Source of the DNA: Methanomassiliicoccales archaeon PtaU1.Bin124
GTDB lineage: Archaea > Thermoplasmatota > Thermoplasmata > Methanomassiliicoccales > UBA472
Direction: 5' to 3'
Assembly: GCA_002067865.1 (NCBI GenBank)
Contig: MVRC01000011.1
Coordinates: 200,573 to 257,815 of the forward strand
DNA length: 57,243 nt
Notes under the pieces: model-generated
The model's input: the letters and a program-made list of their open reading frames with translations, nothing else
Database searches by the model: none
Told to the model about the DNA's origin: nothing
Shown here: positions 8,895-16,483 of the stretch, in pieces
How positions within the stretch are numbered: position 1 is the first letter of the stretch
How the letters are laid out: each line of letters opens with the position of its first letter
Translations under genes and position numbers: made by a program

Positions 8895-9254
8895 ATGGAA
8901 AGGAAATCGGCGAGTTTTGAACTAGCTCAACTCGCACTCGACGAGGATTCCTGTAAGATCCTTGCCTTCACCTACCGCAATCCGAAGAGCGTCAAGGACA
9001 TATGTGTTGACCTCAAGATACCCCAGGTGAAATGCTACCGCCGCATCAAGGAACTTGAGGACCTAGGTCTTTTGCGCAGTGTGGAGACATCACCACGCAA
9101 GCGGCTTTACACTTCAAACATTGAAAGGATCCAAATGACTCTGAACGAAGCTCACATATCCATGAGCGCCGAGTATAAGGACGGTGCCAAGAGCTCGTTC
9201 GACCTTAAGTTCGATCCTGAGATGATGGCCGCGGTCGGCCTTATTTCGAAGTAA
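8895..9254 (+). CDS. Winged-helix (ArsR-like) transcription regulator
   Basis: The 119-residue protein has an N-terminal winged-helix DNA-binding domain at about residues 10-75: LDEDSCKILAFTYRNPKSVKDICVDL as helices 1-2, then IPQVKCYRRIKELEDLGLL as the recognition helix and wing. A short C-terminal tail contains no recognisable ligand domain. It is divergent from the giant surface protein gene and is the natural candidate for its regulator. A CATATATAC box lies about 27 bp upstream of the ATG, consistent with a leaderless transcript. Confidence 0.82.
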   Translation: MERKSASFELAQLALDEDSCKILAFTYRNPKSVKDICVDLKIPQVKCYRRIKELEDLGLLRSVETSPRKRLYTSNIERIQMTLNEAHISMSAEYKDGAKSSFDLKFDPEMMAAVGLISK

Positions 9255-9266
9255 AAAGCGAGAAGA

Positions 9267-9542
9267 TCATTCGGATTCGACGACCAATGACTCGTAGGTC
9301 GCCTCAGATATCTTCCTAGCCCATTCCTTGTCCTTCATCGGGGAGATCATCAAGCGTCCGTTCATGTAGATCGTGACCTCGATTCCCTCTTTCCTGGCGA
9401 TGAGCATCATGTCCTTGTCATCGACCTGATATCCATCTCTCTCCAGGTTCGGAATGGATGCCTTTAGATCGTATCGGATGACATCCTGGGGGATGGCCGA
9501 CACGGCCTCACCTTTGCAGACGTAGATCAACCTGAACTTCAT
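9267..9542 (-). CDS. Small conserved protein, paralog A of a tandem pair
   Basis: This 91-residue soluble protein aligns along its whole length with the upstream neighbour: both start M-(K/R)-F-(R/K) and share V-D-(D/S)-K-D-(M/L)-M-(L/I)-I-A-(R/K)-K-E-G-(I/V)-E and a (N/T)GR/K-(L/V)-(M/L)-I-(S/H)-P-M segment. The pair therefore arose by tandem duplication. The strand-turn-strand-helix pattern around G-(R/K) faintly recalls one TBP half-repeat, but that is only a shape impression. Function unknown. It is nine bases downstream of the paralog and is presumably cotranscribed with it and the P-loop kinase. Confidence 0.75.
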   Translation of the reverse strand: MKFRLIYVCKGEAVSAIPQDVIRYDLKASIPNLERDGYQVDDKDMMLIARKEGIEVTIYMNGRLMISPMKDKEWARKISEATYESLVVESE

Positions 9543-9551
9543 CGACAGCCC

Positions 9552-9830
9552 TCAATCGTCCTCGGAACCTTCCACACACAAAGGATAGAACACTTCGATG
9601 GCCTCCTTGGCCTTCTCCTTGCTCATGGGATGGATGAGCACCTTGCCAGTACGATAGACCGTGTACTCCACACCCTCCTTCTTGGCTATGATCATGAGGT
9701 CCTTGCTATCCACCTGAAAGTCCAGCTTCCTCAGCTCCTCCGCCGTTCTTTTCAGGTTGAACTTCACGGGGTCCAACGGGATGCAGGTGTTGGCCTCGGA
9801 GTTGCAGATCCTTACGACCTTGAACCTCAT
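9552..9830 (-). CDS. Small conserved protein, paralog B of a tandem pair
   Basis: A 92-residue protein of unknown function and the paralog of the next gene downstream. The start is taken at ATG 9830 because it forms an ATGA overlap with the stop of the P-loop kinase gene; the longer frame to 9860 would lie inside that gene. Two cysteines near the N-terminus (positions 9 and 15, in ICNSEANTC) are not retained as a pair in paralog A, which keeps only one nearby. Translational coupling to the kinase suggests a linked job. Confidence 0.77.
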   Translation of the reverse strand: MRFKVVRICNSEANTCIPLDPVKFNLKRTAEELRKLDFQVDSKDLMIIAKKEGVEYTVYRTGKVLIHPMSKEKAKEAIEVFYPLCVEGSEDD

Positions 9831-10360
9831 CGCTCCATCTCGCGGAGGAACTGCATGCAACTTGACTTGAACTCTTCCAATGTACCTTCGTTGACGATCA
9901 TGACATCGGCCATGGCTATGATCGAGCCCAACCCCCAGCTCAGCTCCCGGTCGTCCCGGGCGGCGAACTCATCCCAGGTCTTCGGGGCATCATATCTCCC
10001 TCTGCTCCTCAATCGAGGATAACGGGTCTTCGGACCGGAATGGACGGCCACCAATACGACATCCTTCAATCTCTGCTTGTACACTGCCAGCTCCATCAGC
10101 CCTCTGGACCCGTCGATGATCGTCCTGGGGTTCTTGACATGCTCCACCGCCCTCAGGGCCCAGATGTCATATCCATGCTTCTGCCGCTCCGAGGTGGCGA
10201 ACCCCCCCACGCCTTGGTCCGTGGCCGCCACGCCCTGCTTCGCCGCTTCGGCCCTGACGACGTCTCCCATGCGCACAACATCGTAGCCCATCTCCATGGC
10301 CACGCTGACGAACTCTTCCTTTCCGGCCCCTGGCATGCCTGCGATGACCATTACCGTCAC
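9827..10360 (-). CDS. UPF0200 P-loop kinase-like protein (dephospho-CoA-kinase-like)
   Basis: The protein opens with a Walker A motif, GMPGAGKEE, followed by GYDVVRMGDVVRAEA, the lid-type TSERQKHGYDIWA segment, and IIDGSRGLMEL in place of a Walker B strand. This layout is that of the archaeal UPF0200 branch of the nucleoside/dephospho-CoA kinase fold; the substrate is not established. The start is set at GTG 10360, preceded by AAGGAG nine bases upstream; the frame extends to TTG 10387, and ATG 10351 is another option. It overlaps the next small gene by four bases. Confidence 0.8.
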   Translation of the reverse strand: MTVMVIAGMPGAGKEEFVSVAMEMGYDVVRMGDVVRAEAAKQGVAATDQGVGGFATSERQKHGYDIWALRAVEHVKNPRTIIDGSRGLMELAVYKQRLKDVVLVAVHSGPKTRYPRLRSRGRYDAPKTWDEFAARDDRELSWGLGSIIAMADVMIVNEGTLEEFKSSCMQFLREMER

Positions 10361-10505
10361 GTCGAAACGCTCCTTCGATTCACACAATCTGATACCAATG
10401 GATTGTTATCTAACCATTCACGAATTAGGAAAAGAATATAAAATTGATAGGAGGATATGCCATAAAGCAAGGCGATGCCTCGATAGTGAAAAGGGAGGAC
10501 ATAAA

Positions 10506-10898
10506 TTGCAATCATCAAAGTCGGTGGAGAACGTTTTGGACGAGATCATCCGTACCGAGTTCTACAACGACCCCCAGATCGAGAGCGTTTCCGTTGTATC
10601 GAAGAGCGGGCTCATCATCACCGGTGACCCGTCCCGGCTGCCATCCAAGCCCGAGATGTTCTCGGCGATGGTGTCCGTCATATTCTCATCTGCCGAATCG
10701 ACCAGGACCGATGCGAAGAAGGACAAGTTGGAATTCATCGTTGGCGTCTATAAGACGAAGAAGATTTTCGTCCATGAGCTGAGCTCCAGCCTCATGATCG
10801 CCCTTACCGCCGAGCGGGATGTCGTCGATGAGGAGATCCAGAAGCGCATCCAGAAGGTCGTTGCCAAGACCAAGGAAGAACTTGTCTGGCTGCGCTGA
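10506..10898 (+). CDS. Roadblock/LC7-domain protein
   Basis: About 130 residues form a single roadblock/LC7 domain: an N-terminal helix (VENVLDEIIRTEF), strand IESVSVVSKSGLIITG, helix SKPEMFSAMVSVIFSSAEST, then strands LEFIVGVYKTKKIFVHEL and LMIALTAE. In prokaryotes such proteins usually act as homodimeric regulators of small Ras-like GTPases; no GTPase gene is nearby. The start is TTG 10506, seven bases after GGAGG; the upstream part of the open frame overlaps the divergent kinase gene and looks non-coding. A TATAAAA-type box lies at about 10438-10446. Confidence 0.8.
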   Translation: MQSSKSVENVLDEIIRTEFYNDPQIESVSVVSKSGLIITGDPSRLPSKPEMFSAMVSVIFSSAESTRTDAKKDKLEFIVGVYKTKKIFVHELSSSLMIALTAERDVVDEEIQKRIQKVVAKTKEELVWLR

Positions 10899-10924
10899 TC
10901 TATAAGAGGAATGGCGAAGGCGTT

Positions 10925-11383
10925 TCAGATCAGGTTATCCGCTATGTTCTCTAGGATACGGTCGCAATAGACGCATCTCAGGATCGGAGGGTTCTTTCCT
11001 TCGACGATGAACTCCGGCTCGACCGGTTCCTTCTGGTTCGTTATGCAGTTCGGATTGGCACAGCGGGTCTTGCCGATGACGACATCTGGCAGCTTGACAT
11101 TGTGCTTTTCCGCCACATTGAAGTCGCGGATGATGTTGATGGTCGCCCTCGGCGCTATCAATGCGATCTTATCGACCTGGCGTGGGTCGAGCTCGCGGTC
11201 CTCGACCTTGAGCACGTCCTTCCATCCAGATTTCTTTGACGGCACATGCATCAGGATGCTGACGGGGCTCTGAACATTGCCCCCGTCCATGCCGATGATG
11301 CGCAGCACCTTCAGAGCCATCCCGCAATCGATATGATCGATGACGGTCCCGTTCCTGATCGGCGTGACCTTGAACTCCTTCAT
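10925..11383 (-). CDS. pyrI: Aspartate carbamoyltransferase regulatory chain
   Basis: The 152-residue protein binds nucleotide effectors and joins catalytic trimers into the allosteric enzyme of pyrimidine synthesis. The N-terminal effector domain (KVTPIRNGTVIDHIDCGMAL) is followed by a C-terminal zinc domain with CANPNC and CVYC as the four-cysteine site. The start is ATG 11383, whose A is the last base of the pyrB stop (TGATG), preceded by GGGAGGTGA; GTG 11386 is an alternative. It forms a two-gene operon with pyrB. Confidence 0.95.
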   Translation of the reverse strand: MKEFKVTPIRNGTVIDHIDCGMALKVLRIIGMDGGNVQSPVSILMHVPSKKSGWKDVLKVEDRELDPRQVDKIALIAPRATINIIRDFNVAEKHNVKLPDVVIGKTRCANPNCITNQKEPVEPEFIVEGKNPPILRCVYCDRILENIADNLI

Positions 11384-12312
11384 CACAGCTCACCTCCCAA
11401 TACCAGCATGAGCAACGCCATTCGGACCGGCACACCGTTGAACGCCTGATCGAAATATTTCGCATGGGGCGTGGCGTCCACCTCAGGGGAGATCTCGTCC
11501 ACCCTGGGCAGCGGGTGCATGATGATCATATTGCTCTTCGCCTCCCTCAGGGCGTCCAGCTCCACCCGGTACATGCCGGCCACCTTCTGATACTCGGCCA
11601 GGTCCGGGAACCGTTCCTTCTGGATGCGGGTCACGTAGAGCACATCGAGGTCGGACATGACCTCCTCCAGCTTGCTCTTCACCTTGGGCTTTCCGCCCAG
11701 CTTCTCCACCTGCTTGATGGTCTCCTTGGGCATCTGCAGGGATGGGGGAGCGATGAACGTTAGCTCGGCCCCGAACATCGTCAATGCCTCGGCCAGGGAG
11801 TGAACGGTCCTGCCATACTTCAAGTCGCCCACCATGGCCACCTTGATCCCGTCCATGTTCCCCTTCTGCTTCCTCATGGTGAAAAGGTCCAGCAATGTCT
11901 GGGTCGGGTGTTGACCGGCGCCGTCCCCGGCGTTGATGACGGGTTTCTGCGAGAATCTCGCCGCCAGACGGGCGGCGCCCTCATGCGGGTGCCTCAGAAC
12001 GATGACGTCGGAATATGCCTCCAGCATGCGGATCGTGTCGGCCAGTGTCTCCCCTTTCACGATCGAGGTCATGGAAGGGGTGCCCATGTCCAGGGACCTG
12101 CCCCCCAAGCGGTTAATGGCGGTCTCGAAGGACATCCTCGTTCTGGTCGATGGTTCGAAGAAGAGACAGGACAGTATCTTGCCGTCCAACGCCTTGGTGA
12201 TCTTATCTCCGCGGGCATAAGGGATCATCTTGTCCGCGAGGTCCAAAATCTCATCGATCTGTTCTCGGCTGAAGTCTCTGATGGAGACGATGTCCGTGCC
12301 CTTGAAGCTCAT
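11383..12312 (-). CDS. pyrB: Aspartate carbamoyltransferase catalytic chain
   Basis: This enzyme condenses carbamoyl phosphate with aspartate, the committed step of pyrimidine synthesis. The 309-residue length is typical. The carbamoyl-phosphate motif PSTRTRMSFE is near residue 54, with HPTQTLLDLFTM near residue 135 and HPLPRVDEI in the aspartate domain. It is immediately followed by pyrI with a one-base overlap, so the holoenzyme subunits are produced together. Confidence 0.96.
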   Translation of the reverse strand: MSFKGTDIVSIRDFSREQIDEILDLADKMIPYARGDKITKALDGKILSCLFFEPSTRTRMSFETAINRLGGRSLDMGTPSMTSIVKGETLADTIRMLEAYSDVIVLRHPHEGAARLAARFSQKPVINAGDGAGQHPTQTLLDLFTMRKQKGNMDGIKVAMVGDLKYGRTVHSLAEALTMFGAELTFIAPPSLQMPKETIKQVEKLGGKPKVKSKLEEVMSDLDVLYVTRIQKERFPDLAEYQKVAGMYRVELDALREAKSNMIIMHPLPRVDEISPEVDATPHAKYFDQAFNGVPVRMALLMLVLGGEL

Positions 12313-12381
12313 TGCACTCAGGACACAAATCCCGCCCAGCCTATTTTACCCCTTCGGACCGTCATACAGTCCAGGTCAATG

Positions 12382-12735
12382 TCATTGCTCGAATCGGGAG
12401 AGGACGTTCTGCATGCGTCCGTACCAATCATCAACGCACTCCTGCAGCTTGCCCTTGAGCTCGGCCCGGCTGATCGCTCTATAAACGTGAAAATAACCGC
12501 CCCGCTCAATGCTTTTGGTCTCGCGGAAGCACATCCCGCACGTCATCATCTTTTGAAGCGCCCGGTACACCGTCGACCTGTCCCGGTTCATTAGATCAGC
12601 TAGATCGTCAGCGCGCATGGGTCCCGTTTCTACCAACTTATTATATACCATGACCTCAAACTCATTCAATGAGAACGCGCACTGGACCAGGTCTTGGCAA
12701 GTCTTTGCCTGCGTGATCATTTTCTCCGGGATCAT
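12382..12735 (-). CDS. TrmB-like winged-helix regulator, cysteine-rich
   Basis: The 117-residue protein has a TrmB/MarR-type winged helix: FSLNEFEVMVYNKLVETGPMRADDLADLMNRDRSTVYRALQKMMTCGM, then a wing and a short C-terminal helix. It lacks the sugar-binding domain of full-length TrmB. Cysteines at 13, 19, 66 and 69 (a C-G-M-C pair at the end of the recognition region) could make it redox- or sulfur-responsive, which is inference from its divergent position beside a sulfur-relay operon. The start at ATG 12735 is 26-34 bp below an ATTTATATAC box at 12761-12770; the longer frame would include the promoter. Confidence 0.8.
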   Translation of the reverse strand: MIPEKMITQAKTCQDLVQCAFSLNEFEVMVYNKLVETGPMRADDLADLMNRDRSTVYRALQKMMTCGMCFRETKSIERGGYFHVYRAISRAELKGKLQECVDDWYGRMQNVLSRFEQ

Positions 12736-12776
12736 GCTAGGGCCTCGAGTTCTTAGAAAGGTATATAAATTAGCAG

Positions 12777-12798
12777 TTATATATAGTTGTTGCACAAC
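12777..12798 (+). promoter_or_regulatory. TATA box and dyad upstream of the sulfur-relay operon
   Basis: TTATATATA at 12777-12785 lies about 40 bp upstream of the tusA-like ATG. It is followed directly by the imperfect dyad GTTG-TTGCA-CAAC at 12786-12798, which would sit between the TATA box and the transcription start. That position suits a repressor site, possibly for the divergent TrmB-like regulator. Confidence 0.4.
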
Positions 12799-12824
12799 CG
12801 TGCATAACCGTTGGAGATGGAAAA

Positions 12825-13055
12825 ATGCAGAAGGATGAGACCTTGGACGCCAAGGGCCTGATGTGCCCCATGCCCATCGTGAAGCTGTCGAAGAAGATCA
12901 AAGAGATGCAGATAGGGAAGGTCCTGGAACTGATCTCCGATGATGTCGGTTCCAAGGAGGATGTCCCGGCCTGGTGCAAGAGGACGGGTAACCAGCTGCT
13001 CGAGCAAAAAGAGGAGGGCGGTGCCTTCTACTATTACATCAAAAAGGTACAGTAA
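12825..13055 (+). CDS. tusA: TusA/SirA-family sulfur carrier protein
   Basis: The 76-residue protein has the family signature LDAKGLMCPMPIVKLSKKIKEM, in which the cysteine of CPMP carries persulfide sulfur. A second cysteine lies in PAWCKRTGN. TusA proteins hand sulfur from a cysteine desulfurase or rhodanese to downstream acceptors, for tRNA thiolation, cofactor synthesis or sulfur-oxidising Hdr-like systems. It heads an operon whose next four genes are all DsrE/F/H-fold proteins. Confidence 0.9.
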   Translation: MQKDETLDAKGLMCPMPIVKLSKKIKEMQIGKVLELISDDVGSKEDVPAWCKRTGNQLLEQKEEGGAFYYYIKKVQ

Positions 13056-13127
13056 CGACTGGATGGATGAGATTCGTTAATTGATCGATGCCCTCAATCG
13101 AGGGAAAACCAACCACAAGGTGAGAAA

Positions 13128-13538
13128 ATGGCAGAAACCAAGAAGATCGCAATAGTCGTGTCCGAAGGGACGTTCGACAAGGCGATGATGTCGATGATGA
13201 TCGCGAACACGGCCGCCAGTATGGGAACGGAGGTGCATGTGTTCCACACGTTCTTCGGACTGGGATTATTGAAGAAGGGGTCCAGACCCAAGCTCCCCGG
13301 CATGTTCCGTCTGTTCACTGGCACGTTCATCAAGAAGATGAAGAAGATCGGGCTGGAGGACTATCAGGGTCAGTTGAAGTTGGCCGCCGAATTAGGCGTC
13401 AACATCTACGCCTGCAGCACCACCATGGAGCTCATGGGCATCAAGAAGGAGGACATGGTGGACGGGGTGAAGGTGTTGGGCGCCGCCGGCTTCCTTGACC
13501 TGGCCATGGACTCCGAATCGACCTTGTTCATCGGCTGA
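13128..13538 (+). CDS. DsrE2-type (DsrE/F-like) sulfur-transfer protein
   Basis: The 136-residue protein resembles the DsrE2 group of the DsrE/F family: an N-terminal strand KIAIVVSEGTFDKAMMSMMIANTAASMG, the hydrophobic FHTFFGLGLLKKG segment, and a C-terminal YACSTTMELMGI with the conserved cysteine that would accept persulfide from TusA. Genes of this type are often next to tusA. A short hairpin (CCCTC-AATC-GAGGG, 13091-13104) lies in the 72-bp gap after tusA, and AAGGTGAG precedes the ATG. Confidence 0.87.
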   Translation: MAETKKIAIVVSEGTFDKAMMSMMIANTAASMGTEVHVFHTFFGLGLLKKGSRPKLPGMFRLFTGTFIKKMKKIGLEDYQGQLKLAAELGVNIYACSTTMELMGIKKEDMVDGVKVLGAAGFLDLAMDSESTLFIG

Positions 13539-13547
13539 GGTGGTCGA

Positions 13548-13850
13548 ATGGCATCAAAGCTATTCCTGTTGATGAAGTCCCCCCATGAGTTCACAGGGCT
13601 GGGTATGATGAAGAACCTGGCCGGTCAGGACCGTTCCGCGGTCATACTCTTCGAGGATGCCGTCTACTACGCGGTGGACAAGAAGCGCGGAAGCGAGCTC
13701 ATCAGCGCCGTGAAGGACGTCTATGTGATCGCGGACGATCTGGCGGCGAAGGGGTTCGAAGGCAAGGCGGACTCGGGGTTCAAGGTCATCGACTACCCGG
13801 CCGCGGTCGATCTCATCATGGAGCAGTTCGACCAGACCATCACTCTGTGA
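13548..13850 (+). CDS. DsrH/TusB-like sulfur-relay protein
   Basis: The 100-residue protein has the short DsrH-like fold: KLFLLMKSPHEFTGLGMMKNL, then SAVILFEDAVYYAVDKKRGSELISAVKDVYVIADDLAAKG. It has no cysteine at the usual active position, so it is likely a structural partner in a heteromeric DsrEFH-type complex with the next two products. It lies nine bases after the DsrE2 gene and nine before the DsrE-like gene. Confidence 0.8.
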   Translation: MASKLFLLMKSPHEFTGLGMMKNLAGQDRSAVILFEDAVYYAVDKKRGSELISAVKDVYVIADDLAAKGFEGKADSGFKVIDYPAAVDLIMEQFDQTITL

Positions 13851-13859
13851 GGTGCTAAG

Positions 13860-14219
13860 ATGAAGACCTTAGTGATCCAGTTGAGGACCGGAACGATGAT
13901 GAACATGGACTCAAACGTGGCCGTTAAACTGGCCCAGGCCGCGGTGGAGAAGGGGTATGATGTCCGCATTTTCGGCTATGGCGAGGGCATAATGCTGGTC
14001 AAGGACGGGCAGGAGCCCAAGCGCTTCCCGAACGTGGGGGCTGAGACGAAGGAACTGGTAGAAAAGAAGCATGTCGAGGTGGCAGTGTGCAACACATGCT
14101 GCGCCGCCCGAGGCCTGAGGCGCGGAGAGGAGATCCCTGGCATGAAGGTGGGTAGTCTGACCAACGACCTGTCCCGCTATGTGGCGGAGAGCGCTAAGAT
14201 GGTCACGATAGCGAGGTGA
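13860..14219 (+). CDS. DsrE/TusD-like sulfur-relay protein
   Basis: The 119-residue DsrE-fold protein starts KTLVIQLRTGTMMNMDSNVAVKLAQAAVEKGYDVRIFGYGEG. It carries a cysteine cluster V-C-N-T-C-C-A-A-R-G near residue 82-90, the expected site of persulfide transfer. Three cysteines in that loop are more than the single active cysteine common in TusD. GAGGTGCTAAG precedes the ATG. It most likely forms a complex with the DsrH- and DsrF-like neighbours. Confidence 0.83.
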   Translation: MKTLVIQLRTGTMMNMDSNVAVKLAQAAVEKGYDVRIFGYGEGIMLVKDGQEPKRFPNVGAETKELVEKKHVEVAVCNTCCAARGLRRGEEIPGMKVGSLTNDLSRYVAESAKMVTIAR

Positions 14220-14220
14220 T

Positions 14221-14583
14221 ATGATGGCATCGAGCATTCTTGTACTGATCACAAAACCGCCATATGGCTACGAGGAGGCGTTCGCCGGGACCCGTCTGGG
14301 ACTAGGTATGCTCTCGTCCGGAAACGTTGAGAAGTGCAGCATCCTGCTGGTGGGGGACGGGACCCTGAACGCGATCGCGACCCAGAGGCCAGAGGCGGTG
14401 CGCATGCCATCGAACATGGAGGCGCTGCAGGACATGACCGATTTCGACTCAAAGGTCTACTGTGTGAGATCTGACCTGGAGGAGAGAGTCGGCGACGTGA
14501 AGACCCTGGGCTTCATCGAGATGATCGACTGGGAGACCGCGCGAAAGGTCCTGGCCGAGCATGAGATGGTCACCACCTTCTGA
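14221..14583 (+). CDS. DsrF/TusC-like sulfur-relay protein
   Basis: The last gene of the sulfur-relay operon encodes 120 residues with the DsrF-like start SILVLITKPPYGYEEAFAGTRLGLGMLSSGN, followed by ILLVGDGTLNAI. Cysteines are present at VEKCSILL and KVYCVRSD, but neither lies in the standard active-site loop. It begins one base after the previous stop, after a GAGGTGAT. Completion of a TusA-DsrE2-DsrH-DsrE-DsrF set points to a single sulfur-transfer pathway. Confidence 0.82.
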   Translation: MMASSILVLITKPPYGYEEAFAGTRLGLGMLSSGNVEKCSILLVGDGTLNAIATQRPEAVRMPSNMEALQDMTDFDSKVYCVRSDLEERVGDVKTLGFIEMIDWETARKVLAEHEMVTTF

Positions 14584-14645
14584 AAACACCTTCCCCCCTC
14601 CCTTTTTCTGGAAATGTATTAAAGCCTGGAGCGGATGCTCGGCAC

Positions 14646-16412
14646 ATGCTCGAGGCGAAGTGGCGTTCCGGACCGGCGCGAATGGTGAAGTGGAGCGCAG
14701 GCCAGGATCGAACAGAGACGCCGAACGTCATTTTCCACGAGGGCCCAGTGGCCAGGCCCGAGTCCTCGGACCTCATCTATTCATCTTCGAGCGGCGGTAT
14801 CAACGCCCGCATATCCTCGGGTCATCAGCTTTTCTCGCTGCCCGATACCTATTACCCTCCGCTGTCCTGGCTCAGGCACGATGAACAATCTGGATATTCT
14901 GTTGGGGACAACGCCCTGGTCTATCGCGGCGATGCCCGTTTCGGCCCCCCTCCGAACAAGGTTCACGAGGTGGCGGTCCTGGGAAACGCCTTCGAGCTGA
15001 GGCGGGATGCCCGCCAGTTCGCCAAGACCATGGTGGCCTTGCGGAGGGCGGCCGGCCAGAGGAGGCAGATATTCGCACCGGGCATGATGGACGTCAGCAA
15101 CCTGGCCCTGCTGGTGTACATGGGCGTCGATCTCATGGACGACTCCCTGCTCGGCATGCTCGCATCGCAAGGGCTCATCTCGACGGCCGATGGCAACATG
15201 CCGGCATCAGATGCGGAGTGGCTTCTGAAGGACGCCACCACCACCTCGATCACGGCCTACAACAGGGAACAGGCCTGGAAGGAGCTGCAGCTGGTGCGCC
15301 ACATGATCAAGAAGGACCGGCTGAGGGAATTCGTGGAGCTTCGGGTCCATTCCTCGGCATGGATGGTCTCCGCGTTGCGCATATTCGATGAAGAGTTCTA
15401 CGATTTCCAGGAGGAGCGGTGGGCGGTGGTCGGGCCTCAGTTCTTCGCCAACGCCAAACAATCCTTGTTCCGTCCAGATGTATGGAGATGGAGGAAGCGC
15501 ATCCTGGAGCGGTACACCAGACCGGAGACGAAGAAGATCCTGCTTCTGATCCCTTGTTCCGCCAAGAAACCATACTATACCTCGAAGACCCACCAGGCGT
15601 TCCGCCGCACTATCCAGTCCGTCAGCAACTTCGACGTCGTGCACGAGGTCATCGTCACCTCGCCGCTGGGGGTCGTGCCCAGGGAGCTGGAGCTGTTCTA
15701 CCCCGCATCCCAGTATGACATACCGGTCACTGGACATTGGGACCGGGAGGAGGTCGCGATGGTGCAGGAGCAGGTAAGGCACATCGCTTCCCAAGGCTAC
15801 GATAAGATCATCTGCCATCTCGGGGGCGAGGAGGAGTTCATCGGGTTGGACGACTTCATCGACACAGCCCATGGCAGCCCAACATCGGGCAGATCGTTGA
15901 ACGAGCTCCGCTCGGTCCTGGAGGAGGCCTGCGCTCAATATCCGCGAGTGCCGATGGGTCTCGACAGGCAGCGGACCATGGCCGCCGTCTCTCGTTTCCA
16001 GTTCGGGCCTGAGGCGGGAGTGCTGGTCGAAGGAACGAAAGTGACCGGTAGCTATCCCTACTCACGAATGCAGGTGGGCAACTTGCAGATGGGAATGCTG
16101 ACCCCAGAAAGAGGCATGATATCGTTGACGGCGGAAGGGGCGGAGCGGATCGTTGGAAAGGGCCTCGGCACCGTGACCATCGGCGACTTCGAGGTGGAAG
16201 GCAACCTCTTCGCCAAGGGGGTCCAGTCCGCCGATCCGTCCATCCGTACCGGGGACGAGGTGGCGATCATGCGTGCAGGCAAGGTGGCCGGAGTGGGCGT
16301 GGCGATGATGCCTGCGGTGGAGATGGTCGACAGCGACCGCGGTGAGGCGGTCCGCATGCGTCACTACCGTAAGATGAAAACAGTTTCGGAAAGCGGTCAG
16401 ACAACTGGCTGA
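14646..16412 (+). CDS. arcS: Archaeosine synthase ArcS (TgtA2)
   Basis: This enzyme modifies preQ0 at position 15 of archaeal tRNA to archaeosine, a euryarchaeal tRNA modification. The 588-residue protein has a degenerate TGT-like N-terminal barrel, the ArcS core motif PCSAKKPYYTSKTH near residue 300 with SPLGVVPRELELFYPASQYDIPVTG after it, and a C-terminal PUA domain (GDFEVEGNLFAKGVQSADPSIRTGDEV). A TATTAAAG box lies about 27 bp upstream of the ATG. It is monocistronic, followed by a candidate ncRNA. Confidence 0.93.
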   Translation: MLEAKWRSGPARMVKWSAGQDRTETPNVIFHEGPVARPESSDLIYSSSSGGINARISSGHQLFSLPDTYYPPLSWLRHDEQSGYSVGDNALVYRGDARFGPPPNKVHEVAVLGNAFELRRDARQFAKTMVALRRAAGQRRQIFAPGMMDVSNLALLVYMGVDLMDDSLLGMLASQGLISTADGNMPASDAEWLLKDATTTSITAYNREQAWKELQLVRHMIKKDRLREFVELRVHSSAWMVSALRIFDEEFYDFQEERWAVVGPQFFANAKQSLFRPDVWRWRKRILERYTRPETKKILLLIPCSAKKPYYTSKTHQAFRRTIQSVSNFDVVHEVIVTSPLGVVPRELELFYPASQYDIPVTGHWDREEVAMVQEQVRHIASQGYDKIICHLGGEEEFIGLDDFIDTAHGSPTSGRSLNELRSVLEEACAQYPRVPMGLDRQRTMAAVSRFQFGPEAGVLVEGTKVTGSYPYSRMQVGNLQMGMLTPERGMISLTAEGAERIVGKGLGTVTIGDFEVEGNLFAKGVQSADPSIRTGDEVAIMRAGKVAGVGVAMMPAVEMVDSDRGEAVRMRHYRKMKTVSESGQTTG

Positions 16413-16453
16413 CAAACATCGCTTTCGGAATTCGGCGACCTCATGCGCTTTTG

Positions 16454-16460
16454 TTTATAA
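16454..16460 (+). promoter_or_regulatory. TATA box upstream of the candidate ncRNA
   Basis: TTTATAA at 16454-16460 is about 30 bp upstream of the first structured bases at about 16484-16490. No start codon lies at the expected transcription start, so the promoter appears to serve a non-coding transcript or a long leader. Confidence 0.5.
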
Positions 16461-16483
16461 GCATCGCCAGGAATCTCTATTCT

